From Caldithrix abyssi DSM 13497 (GTDB lineage: Bacteria > Calditrichota > Calditrichia > Calditrichales > Calditrichaceae), in the NCBI RefSeq assembly GCF_001886815.1, contig NZ_CP018099.1:3780501-3844500 (forward strand): a stretch of DNA of 64,000 bases, read 5' to 3'. Within the stretch, counting starts at the first letter, position 1, and every line of letters begins with the position of its first letter. This document shows, piece after piece, positions 51,348 through 59,544 of this stretch. The position numbers and the translations under genes are program-made. Below the pieces are notes generated by a model. That model had not been told where the DNA came from. It was given only the letters and a program-made list of their open reading frames with translations, and did no database searches.

Positions 51348-53798
51348 TTAAAACATATCGCCTTCGCCGCCCATGTCATCCATGCCATTGCCATTGGCGC
51401 GTTTTCGTTCCTTTTTGTAATTATTAAAAATGTAAGAAACCGTAAGCGACAGCATGGGCGAAGGGAAATCTACATAACGATAGTAGTAAAAACCGCTTCC
51501 CTGTGAGGTGTATTCGTGACGCATGGTGTTGAACATATCTCTTAATTGTAAAGTAAGCGAGAGTTTGCGATCAAGCAGCTGTTGTTTAATAGCCACATTG
51601 CCGCTCACAAAACCTTCGCTTCGTCCCTGTGAGGTAACGGTAGGGCTTCGATAGCGCAAGCTCAATTGGAAGCGTGTATTTTTACCGAGACGGAAATCGT
51701 TATTCAACCTCAGGCTCCAGTTAAAGCTCTCGCGCGAAAAGTCCTGGTTCAACAACCGTCCTTCTACTTTATACTGGTACACAGAAGCCATGTAGTTGAT
51801 ATTCCACCATTTGAAAAAATCCCGATTGATCAGTAGCTCGCCGCCCAGGGCGTAATCTTTGCCAACATTTTCAAAGGTGTGCAAGATGACATTTTCTTTG
51901 TAAGGATACACCGAACGCACGCGCTCCACCTTGTTGTTGGTAACGCGATAAAACGCCTCCAGCGAAACCAGAGTCTGCTTAAAAAATAACTGATGCCCTA
52001 ATTCATAGGAATCGATGTATTCCGGCTTGAGGCCCGCATTTCCTCTAAAGATATTGTAGGCGTCCACCCAGGTGTAAAACGGTTCAAGCCAATAACCGCG
52101 CGCGCGATTGATTCGCCTGGTGTAACTGGCCATAATTTGCCGCCCCTGTGCGATTTCGTAAGAAAAATGAGCCGTCGGGAAAAGATCCAATCGATCGATT
52201 TTAGCCTCGGCCGAGTCCCTCAACCCGATGGTGCGGAAGGTGTATTCGCCCCGCAAGCCGATCTGGTAGCCCAGTTTTTGCCATCTGGAAGAAAAGGTGG
52301 TGTACAACGAATGAATGTTGCGTACATATTCGGCGTGATGATTGAATTCCGGCTGCAATACATAAATCTGCTGGTTCAAATCATACTGAAAAATTTTATT
52401 GTCTTCGTTCGACTGGCGCACGCGGCTCTGGTAGCCGGCCTCCCATTTAGTCGTTTCTGAAAAGGGATGGGTGTAATCCGCCTTAATCCGCCAGCCTTCA
52501 GCCGGGCCATTTTCCTCGGATTTCAGGCGTTCCGTTAACTGGCCGCCAGGCAGGAACAATTCGTTGATCGACTCCTCATCGCCGGTGCGATAATCATAGA
52601 TAATTTGCGCCGTGAACTCCCGGCCTCTTTGCGGCCATTTGTGTTGATAGTCAACATTGAATGAATAATAATCTCCGGTACGTTGCCAGGTGTCTTCGCT
52701 CAGATAGGAATCAACCGTATTCACGTCCAACGACGTCCATTCTCTGTAATTGAGGCTGAAAGTGCGCTCCATGCTGCGATTGCCAATACGTCCGCCAATG
52801 CTCAGCACATCCCAGTGGCCCAGATGGATATCCAGCGATGCCCGCATACCGTAAGGCACCATTTGCCATTTCGTGTCGCCGTTGGACTCATTGTAAACGG
52901 TGAGGCCGCCGCTTTCGGTGTTGCGGATGAGCCTCTGATCGCCAGGAAAATTGCGCCGGTTGTAGTCCATGGCCACATTGAAGACGTACCGTTTATTACG
53001 GTAGCTTACCAGAAAATCGCCGCCGTATCGCCCAAAGGTGCCGGCGCTGGCATTGATCATCCCACTGACGCCTTTTAATTTATTTTTCTTAAGCACGATA
53101 TTGATGATGCCCGAAACGCCGTCTGGATCATATTTGGCCGACGGATTGGTAATGATCTCGATATTTTGAATGGAGCTGGCCGGAATTTGTTGCAACACCT
53201 CGCTGGGCTCTAAAATGGTCGGACGGCTGTCGATCAAAACCTGAAATTTTCCGCTGCCTCTTAACGAAACATTGCCGTCGATGTCCACATCAACCGAGGG
53301 GACGTTTTCCAGCACGTCAACGGCCGTACCGGACTGCGCCGTGGCCTGCTCGCTGACATTAATCACTTTTTTGTCGATTTGATAGGTAATGGGCACGCGA
53401 TCGGCTTCTACTTCCACCGCGTCGCTTAACATGGTAACGGGCTCTAAAAAGATCTCGCCGAGCACCACTTCTCTATTGCGGGGCGTGATTTTTACATCAT
53501 TAATGCGGATTTTGTCGTAACCGATAAAATCCACGTCAAGATAATACCGTCCTCCCGGTACGTTTTCCAGTTTAAAATAACCGTCTTTATCCGTAATCGT
53601 ACCCGTAACCTGGGTACTGTCTTTTTTATGGTACAATATGATATTGGCATATTCAATGGGCACTTTCGCCTCATCATCGAAAACAAGCCCATAAATCACC
53701 CCCTGAACATCGGCTTTGTTCAAATGGCCGGGCCTCTGGGCAAAAGCAAAACCGGTCAATAACAGCATTAAGAAGAGTAAAGTAAATTTATGGTTCAC
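51348..53798 (-). CDS. TonB-dependent-receptor-like outer-membrane protein (OMP_b-brl_3 type)
   Basis: 816 residues from GTG 53798 (AAAGGA upstream). Signal peptide (LLFLMLLLTGFAFAQ), a carboxypeptidase-regulatory-like domain (about 30-110; GVIYGLVFDDEAKVPIEYAN, KDGYFKLENVPGGRYYLDV), a plug domain (about 125-230; VLENVPSVDVDIDGNVSLRG, NPSAKYDPDGVSGIINIVLKK) and a beta-barrel to near the end, with an acidic/Gly tail closing in Phe. No SusD partner is adjacent and no TonB box is obvious. Ligand unknown. Monocistronic with its own terminator. Confidence 0.93.
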   Translation of the reverse strand: MNHKFTLLFLMLLLTGFAFAQRPGHLNKADVQGVIYGLVFDDEAKVPIEYANIILYHKKDSTQVTGTITDKDGYFKLENVPGGRYYLDVDFIGYDKIRINDVKITPRNREVVLGEIFLEPVTMLSDAVEVEADRVPITYQIDKKVINVSEQATAQSGTAVDVLENVPSVDVDIDGNVSLRGSGKFQVLIDSRPTILEPSEVLQQIPASSIQNIEIITNPSAKYDPDGVSGIINIVLKKNKLKGVSGMINASAGTFGRYGGDFLVSYRNKRYVFNVAMDYNRRNFPGDQRLIRNTESGGLTVYNESNGDTKWQMVPYGMRASLDIHLGHWDVLSIGGRIGNRSMERTFSLNYREWTSLDVNTVDSYLSEDTWQRTGDYYSFNVDYQHKWPQRGREFTAQIIYDYRTGDEESINELFLPGGQLTERLKSEENGPAEGWRIKADYTHPFSETTKWEAGYQSRVRQSNEDNKIFQYDLNQQIYVLQPEFNHHAEYVRNIHSLYTTFSSRWQKLGYQIGLRGEYTFRTIGLRDSAEAKIDRLDLFPTAHFSYEIAQGRQIMASYTRRINRARGYWLEPFYTWVDAYNIFRGNAGLKPEYIDSYELGHQLFFKQTLVSLEAFYRVTNNKVERVRSVYPYKENVILHTFENVGKDYALGGELLINRDFFKWWNINYMASVYQYKVEGRLLNQDFSRESFNWSLRLNNDFRLGKNTRFQLSLRYRSPTVTSQGRSEGFVSGNVAIKQQLLDRKLSLTLQLRDMFNTMRHEYTSQGSGFYYYRYVDFPSPMLSLTVSYIFNNYKKERKRANGNGMDDMGGEGDMF

Positions 53799-54024
53799 AA
53801 CAATCCTTTCATTTTGATTTTCTACTACGGCGCAAAAATACCATTGGAATTTGTAGAAATTTTGTAGTTGTATGAAATTTTAGTTTTGAATACTTTCTTC
53901 GTAAAAGCTATCCTGCCAGGGGGGATGTGAAAATTCTTGCGCCGCCGGGGTGGTTGAATGGTTAATTAGTTGAATAGGTGTTATGTTTAAAAGTCAGCAT
54001 TACCTGAGGTGTGCAGATGTCGAG
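53799..54024. other. intergenic region with repeat remnant
   Basis: Holds a fragment of the dispersed repeat (CCTGCCAGGG and GCGCCGCCGGGGTGGTTGAA, about 53912-53978). No gene supported. Confidence 0.5.
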
Positions 54025-54161
54025 TTTTCCTTTTCTGGCTTTTAAAGAAGATATTTACTTTTTTGAACTTGTCAAGGGGCAGAAAAAAGCCGCTTAATCA
54101 AGGTAGCCCTTGACAAGTTCAAAAAAGTAAAAGTTAATTAATTAAAGCCAGAAAAGGAAAA
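54025..54161. repeat. large nested palindrome beside the IS110 element
   Basis: Outer arms are perfect over 18 bp (TTTTCCTTTTCTGGCTTT at 54025-54042, complement at 54144-54161). Inner arms are perfect over 25 bp (54054-54078 and 54107-54131, containing GAACTTGTCAAGGG), closing a 28-base loop. Could extrude as a cruciform or fold as a long RNA hairpin. Confidence 0.9.
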
Positions 54162-54191
54162 AAAGCTGTAACGGTGGTCGTTTCAAAAAAA

Positions 54192-54254
54192 GGCATCCTT
54201 TCTTATTTTAAGTTGAAATTTTTTTTAACGTTAAATTAACCAAGAAAGGATGCC
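54192..54254 (+). other. hairpin flanking the IS110 transposase start
   Basis: Perfect 13-bp arms GGCATCCTTTCTT (54192-54204) and AAGAAAGGATGCC (54242-54254) around a T-rich loop. The ribosome binding site AAAGGATG and the region next to the start codon are inside the right arm, so the structure would limit transposase translation. Confidence 0.75.
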
Positions 54255-54257
54255 AAA

Positions 54258-55325
54258 ATGAAGCAATCACAACAAAGTAATAAGTTAAGGTTTGACGGAC
54301 AAGTTTTTTTTATTGGGATTGATGTCCATAAAAAAAGTTGGACAATCACAATTAGGTTAAACGGCATGCAGTTGAAAACCTTTACCATGGAGCCAAACGC
54401 CAAACAACTCCAAAAGTTTTTGAAAAAAAATTATCAGGGAGGACATTATTTCTCCGTTTATGAAGCCGGATTTAGTGGATATTGGCTTCACCACCAACTG
54501 ACGGAATTAGGCATCAAAAACATAGTGGTCAGTCCTGGCGATGTACCTATTAGCAATAAAGAAAAAAGTTACAAAGATGATGCTATTGATTCGCGTAAGC
54601 TTGCAAGGGAATTAGAAAACAACTCACTCAAAGCAATTTTTGTGCCTACTCCTAAACAAAGCGCCACGCGCCAAATATCAAGACTGTACGCACTACAGAG
54701 TAATGAGAATAAGAAAATTAGACTCCGGATAAAATCATTTTTAAATTACCTGGGAGTTGAGATTCCTTTTGAAGTTGGGAGTCGATGGTCTAATCGATTA
54801 ATTAATTGGTTAGAAAAACTGGAATTAAAGAATGAAGGAGATCGTTATTACTTGGATCAGTTAATCAAAAACATGAAAGCCAAAAGAAAAGAGCTTTTAG
54901 CTACTTTAAAGTTAATCAGAAAAAACTATGCTGACCATCAAGTGATTAAACGATTACGTACTATTCCAGGTATTGGATTAATAACGGCCTTTACCTATTA
55001 TGCGGAAATAATGGATATTCGTCGTTTTGATAATGAGAATAAGTTAGCTTCCTATGTGGGCTTAATTCCATCTCTTAAATCGTCAGGTAATAGAACTCGA
55101 GTTCGAGGGCTTAATCATCGTCAGAATAAACTTTTAAAATTCAGAATTATTGAATCAGCCTGGGTAGCTATAAAAAATGATCCGGCTTTAACCTCAAGTT
55201 ACGTGAGCTATATTAAAAGAATGCCAAAGCAGAAAGCGATCATCAAAATAGCCAGAAAACTATTAAACAGAATGCGTAGTGTCTGGATTAATCAAAAAGA
55301 ATATCAAATAGGGAGAATGATATAG
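54258..55325 (+). CDS. IS110-family transposase
   Basis: 355 residues. N-terminal RuvC-like DEDD domain: FFIGIDVHKKSWTI (first Asp about 22), YEAGFSGYWLHHQL, KDDAIDSRKLAREL. Coiled linker, then the C-terminal Transposase_20 domain with LRTIPGIGLITAFTYYAEI and YVGLIPSLKSSGNRTRVRGLNH (catalytic Ser region). IS110 enzymes use a structured non-coding bridge RNA from one element end. Length and motifs indicate an intact enzyme. Low G+C and a long, structured non-coding flank on both sides make this a recent-looking acquisition. Element ends could not be fixed without other copies. Confidence 0.95.
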   Translation: MKQSQQSNKLRFDGQVFFIGIDVHKKSWTITIRLNGMQLKTFTMEPNAKQLQKFLKKNYQGGHYFSVYEAGFSGYWLHHQLTELGIKNIVVSPGDVPISNKEKSYKDDAIDSRKLARELENNSLKAIFVPTPKQSATRQISRLYALQSNENKKIRLRIKSFLNYLGVEIPFEVGSRWSNRLINWLEKLELKNEGDRYYLDQLIKNMKAKRKELLATLKLIRKNYADHQVIKRLRTIPGIGLITAFTYYAEIMDIRRFDNENKLASYVGLIPSLKSSGNRTRVRGLNHRQNKLLKFRIIESAWVAIKNDPALTSSYVSYIKRMPKQKAIIKIARKLLNRMRSVWINQKEYQIGRMI

Positions 55326-55544
55326 AAAAGTTTTAAAAAAAACCGATCTCGTTTCGCGCAGACCGCTTTGTTCAACCTGCAGTTGCAGAAAGTGTAAATT
55401 GCTTTTTATAGACTGCGGCTGCGCATTTATCACCAATAACAAACACCTTGTGGCTTTACATAACATGATAAAGACCACTAATAACAGTTTGATCGGATAT
55501 TTTATTATTAAAGATAGGCTTCTGCAAAATTAACCTGTGTCTCT
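55326..55544 (+). other. non-coding 3' flank of the IS110 transposase (candidate guide-RNA region)
   Basis: About 215 bases with no coding sequence and several short stems (CTGCAGTTGCAG). If the element is of the IS1111 group the bridge RNA would be here; if of the IS110 group it would lie upstream of the transposase. Confidence 0.35.
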
Positions 55545-55619
55545 CATTCTAAGGAGCGAAGCGACGAAGAATCCATCGTTTCTATTTAACTTATGAGATT
55601 CTTCGCTTCGCTCAGAATG
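55545..55619. repeat. REP-like inverted repeat, GAGCGAAGCGAAGAAT family
   Basis: Left arm CATTCTAAGGAGCGAAGCGA-CGAAGAATC (55545-55573) and right arm GATTCTTCGCTTCGCTCAGA-ATG (55597-55619) pair imperfectly round a 23-base loop. The core TGAGCGAAG-CGAAG is shared with hairpin 2 of the 92-bp arrays. Confidence 0.75.
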
Positions 55620-55744
55620 ACAAATAAAGTAATTTTGCAGAAGTCTAATTAAAGAAAATTTGGAGTAAATTTTTTATGATGAAGAAAATAAGAAGGGATG
55701 CCTCTGTCCAAAATTGAAAAAAAATCGATTTTTATTTGACTTTT

Positions 55745-56255
55745 AACATAACGGTTGATTGGTTGAATGGTCGCCGACTGTCTTTCCGTTTCTCGCATTT
55801 GCACGAAACTGGCCAGCGCAGAAATTATTTACACCGTTAGGAATAACTCCCAACGCTCAATTCCCCCTTTCCCAGATTTTTATCCTGGGAGATCGAGTGG
55901 GTGAATGCAATTGAAACTATTTATAATTTTTGACATTCTTTGCGCCCTTTGTGATTTCTCTGTGCGCTGTGTGCTGTGTGCTGTGCGCTGCGCGCTCTGT
56001 GGTTGCTTAAATTCCTGCGGGAATGTTTTTGTTTGCGGCTATGCTGTAATAGAGTTAAAAATTATCACGCGGAGCGGGAGGCTGTGCCCGAATTATCACG
56101 CGGAGCGGGAGGCTGTGCCCGAATTATCACGCGGAGCGGGAGGCTGTGCCCGAATTAGAACGCTGGTTTGCTTAATTTTTGTCTTAAATATTAAATAATT
56201 TTCTGCGATGATTGGCGTAATCTGCAAGAAAATTACTTTGCGCGCGTTGCGGTTT
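55745..56255 (+). repeat. dispersed approximately 0.5-kb repeat, near-complete copy
   Basis: GGTTGATTGGTTGAATGG, AATAACTCCCAACGCTCAAT, TGAAACTATTTATAATTTTT, a low-complexity TGTGCTGTGTGCTGTGCGCT stretch, AATTCCTGCGGGAATGTTTT, three tandem 31-bp units (56061-56153), then GCGATGATTGGCGTAATCTG and GCGCGCGTTGCGG. Same order as at 61438-61955. Open frames here are chance. Confidence 0.75.
56061..56153 (+). repeat. 31-bp tandem unit, three identical copies
   Basis: Unit containing CACGCGGAGCGGGAGGCTG and TGCCCGA, starting at 56061, 56092 and 56123. Two copies occur at about 16455-16520 and one each near 29310 and 61810, so copy number varies between repeat elements. Confidence 0.9.
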
Positions 56256-56269
56256 TGCTACCCTTGAAG

Positions 56270-56432
56270 TTTGGAGGTTGTTTTTGAACCTTGATTAAAA
56301 GGATTACAGGATTGCTTTGATTTTATGCACTCGATGTGACTTTATTCTCCAAATTTAATGAAAAAGTTAAAAAGCAAAAAAAGCAAATCCTGGTAATCCA
56401 AAAATCAAGTAAATCCTGGTTCAAAAATTAAA
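56270..56432. repeat. GAACCTTGATT-type dispersed inverted repeat, copy 3
   Basis: TTTTTGAACCTTGATTAAAA and GGATTACAGGATT at the left; AATCCTGGTAATCC and AAATCCTGGTTCAAA at the right; about 110 bases between. Confidence 0.65.
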
Positions 56433-56454
56433 TTAGTCACAGGCCGCTCATTTC

Positions 56455-56690
56455 GAATTCCCATCTGGCGGGATGCGAAAACTTTTGTGCTGTTTTAAAA
56501 ACTCATCCCCCCGCCCCTTTTCTTTAAAAAAGAGAAGGGGAGCAATTGTGCCGATTTGCTTAACTTTTCTCTCAAAATAATTTGATTAATCTTTTCCTGC
56601 GATTATTGGCGTAATGTGCAAGAAAATTACTCTGCGCGCGTTGCGGTTGATTTTGGTGACGGCTGCGCGGCTGGAGTGGTTGAATGGTGG
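56455..56690 (+). repeat. dispersed approximately 0.5-kb repeat, rearranged partial copy
   Basis: CCATCTGGCGGGATGCGAAA and TTGTGCTGTTTTAAAAACTC at one end, then TTTCCTGCGATTATTGGCGT and CTCTGCGCGCGTTGCGGTTG. The middle is replaced by a short AGAAGGGGAG segment. 56691-57084 contains no supported gene. Confidence 0.6.
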
Positions 56691-57084
56691 AGAGAGTGTA
56701 AAGTTTAAGGAGCTTAGTTCTGCTTTTACAAATGCAAATTTATGGGTAAAAGGACAGCCGAGAAATCTTTTAAACTTTTTTATGAGTGGGTACCTGCTTA
56801 CAGCGTATATTTAAAATTAAAAGGACCACAAATATGGTCTAATGTTTTTACTCTTCATACCGATATACGTTTGTAAACTTTGAAATGGATTTTTAAATTA
56901 GAGCGATTGTGAAATGGCTCACTACCACGGCGTTCTTTTTCCCGCATTAAAGGGCGTCATTCATTTTAATTAAGGAAGGCCAAGTGTGAGTATCAAAAAA
57001 CAATAAATACCGGAAGTCTTTAAAAATTATAAAAATGGTTCTTATTAATTAGTTTACGTCTTTACAATCATGGAGGAATTACAA

Positions 57085-59343
57085 ATGAAACGTCTTTTAA
57101 AATCCCTACTTTTAATTGTACTTTTTTACGGAACCGCGCTTCCGCAGAATCAAATTGCTGCGGTGGATAGCAACATTACGCTTCTGGGCTACTTACCCAT
57201 CGGTTACTGCAAGGTAAGCGTTCCTTTTGGCGCGCATTATCTCGCCATAACAAGCGGCCGCGGGATACGTATTTTAGATATAGCGGACGCCTCACATCCC
57301 GTAATGGTATCCGAGGTTAATAGCGGAGGTAACGTTTCGGATATTTTTGTCTCCGGTGATTATCTTTATTTTACCACCGAAGGAAGCGGATTTTATATAG
57401 ACGAAAATTTTACCGCCGGATTAACCATCGTTAATATTTCAGACCCTCACCATCCTGTTGTTGAATCATTTTACCAGAGCAATGAGCGGTATTTTGCCGT
57501 TACCGGAATCGATCATTATGTCTATGTTTCCGCCTCTTCTAAAGTTCAAATATTTGATGTTTCTGATCCGCGAAAACCGACCGCTCTTTCTTCATACGCT
57601 ATCAACAATACGCCTAAAGATTTAATTTGCTATGAACAAAAACTGTTTGTATCGGCACAGAACGCCGGGGTTTTAATTTACGATCTTACAGATCCTTCTC
57701 AGCCTTCGCTTTTAGGTTCCATTCCGGTATGGGCCTCCTCCGTAACGGTACATGACAACCTGGCCGCAGTAAGCGGCAATACGTATTCCGTACCTATTTA
57801 TTCCATTAACGATCCTGCCAATCCGCAAAAGCTGGGCGAAATCAATTCAGAGAATAATAACGACAGCTTTTACGCCGCGGTTTTTAGCGGCTCGCTCCTC
57901 TACATTACAGGCAGCAACTATGACCAGAGCACAAGATTTATGCTTAAAACCTATGACCTTACCAATCCCTCCGCGCCTGTTTTTAAAAACGGGTATTTTG
58001 ATACCAGTGGTTTATCTAACAGTAACGCGGGGAGGTTCATATCTATTGAGGGTCAATATGCCCTTGTCGCCACAAACGACGGGCTGCGTATTTTGCAATT
58101 GAATGATCCGGCGCCGCCGGAAATGGTCAGCTTTTACGCAACCAACATTACTCCAGGTCATTTGCAAGTGATAGGGAATTATGCGTACTTTACCTATCAG
58201 ATTGGCAATTTTTCCATGAATGGCTTTTCGATTGTTGATGTGAGCGATCCTTCCTGTTTGCGTGAGACGGGATATATGTATTTAAAACCATACGCTCAAG
58301 ATCGACCGGCTATTGCCGTAAACGGAAATCGTGCTTATGTCATTGTTCCGGCGATTTCACCTGACTCGGCGCGCGGCCTGCATGTCATCGATATTTCTGA
58401 CGTTGGAAATCCAGTGAAAATACAATTTATTCCGCTCTCAGTCATGCTTAAAGATATTATTGCTTCATCCGGCGACTATTTGTATTTCCAGACGACCAAC
58501 ATGGAAACGATTTATGTCTACAATATTTCCGATCCGGATAATCCCTATTTATCAGGAACCTATGAGATTAATATTTGGGATTATGGTTATGCACAGGACT
58601 ATTTTCTTGATGGCAATTTTCTTTATGTGGGTACAACCAAAGGTTTGCTAATTCTTGATCGAAGCGCCCCGGCCAACTTACAATACAGGAATTTTTATAC
58701 CCTGCCCGATGGCTATTACGGGGTAAATGGTGTTTACGTAAGCGAACAAACGGCCTACCTGGCCACTCAAAACGGATTATTGGCCGTTGACATTTCAGAC
58801 GTTGCAAATCCCGCTTTATTAGCCGGCAATTCGGGATTTTTAATGGATGTAACTCTAATTGGCAACGACATTTATGTGGCCAACCCAGGGCAGGGCATTT
58901 TTCTTTATCAGCTTTCCGGATCAAACTTTGTTCAGGAAGGGTATTATGATAATAAAAATTATAACCTTTATAAGCTGTTTGCACACAATGATTTAATCTA
59001 TGCAACCTATGAAGGGCTGATGATTTTCCAAAAAGGACCTTCAACGGCGATTCAAACGGAACAGCAGCTAACCTCGGCTAATACCTTTCAATTGCTATCC
59101 AACTACCCGAATCCTTTTAATCCGCTTACGCACATTCGCTTTCGATTACAAAAAGCCGCTCATGTGCGTCTTTCCATTTACAACACCGCCGGTCAAAAAG
59201 TCGGGCAGTTATTAGATGCGCATAAACTACCGGGCGAATACGAGTTACTATGGAATGCGGAACATTTAAGCTCAGGCTTGTACCTGATAAAGATGCAGGC
59301 CGGTAATCAAACGCAAACTCGTAAAGCGCTATTGATTAAATAA
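57085..59343 (+). CDS. secreted LVIVD-repeat (propeller-like) protein with T9SS sorting domain
   Basis: 752 residues from ATG 57085 (GGAGGAA six bases upstream; the in-frame ATG at 57070 contains that site). Signal peptide (LLKSLLLIVLFYGTALPQ), then about twelve LVIVD repeats, each a strand ending in a phrase like IVDVSDPxxP: IRILDIADASHP, LTIVNISDPHHP, VQIFDVSDPRKP, VLIYDLTDPSQP and so on. Likely a beta-propeller pair. The C-terminal 80 residues are a type IX secretion/Por sorting domain (LLSNYPNPFNPLTHIRF, IYNTAGQKV, GLYLIKMQAG). Exported and probably cell-surface attached. Ligand unknown. Confidence 0.93.
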   Translation: MKRLLKSLLLIVLFYGTALPQNQIAAVDSNITLLGYLPIGYCKVSVPFGAHYLAITSGRGIRILDIADASHPVMVSEVNSGGNVSDIFVSGDYLYFTTEGSGFYIDENFTAGLTIVNISDPHHPVVESFYQSNERYFAVTGIDHYVYVSASSKVQIFDVSDPRKPTALSSYAINNTPKDLICYEQKLFVSAQNAGVLIYDLTDPSQPSLLGSIPVWASSVTVHDNLAAVSGNTYSVPIYSINDPANPQKLGEINSENNNDSFYAAVFSGSLLYITGSNYDQSTRFMLKTYDLTNPSAPVFKNGYFDTSGLSNSNAGRFISIEGQYALVATNDGLRILQLNDPAPPEMVSFYATNITPGHLQVIGNYAYFTYQIGNFSMNGFSIVDVSDPSCLRETGYMYLKPYAQDRPAIAVNGNRAYVIVPAISPDSARGLHVIDISDVGNPVKIQFIPLSVMLKDIIASSGDYLYFQTTNMETIYVYNISDPDNPYLSGTYEINIWDYGYAQDYFLDGNFLYVGTTKGLLILDRSAPANLQYRNFYTLPDGYYGVNGVYVSEQTAYLATQNGLLAVDISDVANPALLAGNSGFLMDVTLIGNDIYVANPGQGIFLYQLSGSNFVQEGYYDNKNYNLYKLFAHNDLIYATYEGLMIFQKGPSTAIQTEQQLTSANTFQLLSNYPNPFNPLTHIRFRLQKAAHVRLSIYNTAGQKVGQLLDAHKLPGEYELLWNAEHLSSGLYLIKMQAGNQTQTRKALLIK

Positions 59344-59364
59344 AGTTTTTTTCTTCTTTACATC

Positions 59365-59406
59365 AAAGCCGTTTTGGAAAATATTTCAAAACGGCTTTTT
59401 TATTTA
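59365..59406 (+). terminator. intrinsic terminator of the LVIVD-repeat gene
   Basis: Perfect 12-bp stem AAAGCCGTTTTG/CAAAACGGCTTT (59365-59376, 59387-59398) followed by a T-run, 22 bases after the stop. Confidence 0.92.
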
Positions 59407-59544
59407 ACCATCAAGAACATTAAAATTGTATCACGCGCAAAATAGGCAAAAAAACTCGGCGGCAATCTGCCAGGAATAGACGCTTCTGTCGTTCCAATCA
59501 ATTCGTGAAAATAAAATTTGCACAGGCAAAAACCTTTTTTAGAA

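Noticed and set aside
55905-56198. Open frames over the TGTGCTGTGCGCTG stretch and 31-bp units
   Set aside because: Low-complexity and tandem repeat sequence of the dispersed element, no ribosome binding site.
56614-56814. 66-codon frame
   Set aside because: Its first half lies in the GCGCGCGTTGCGG end of the dispersed repeat; chance frame.
56742-56876. 44-codon frame (MGKRTAEKSFKLFYEW...)
   Set aside because: Protein-like composition but no ribosome binding site, no recognised family and location next to a repeat; not enough to call a gene.
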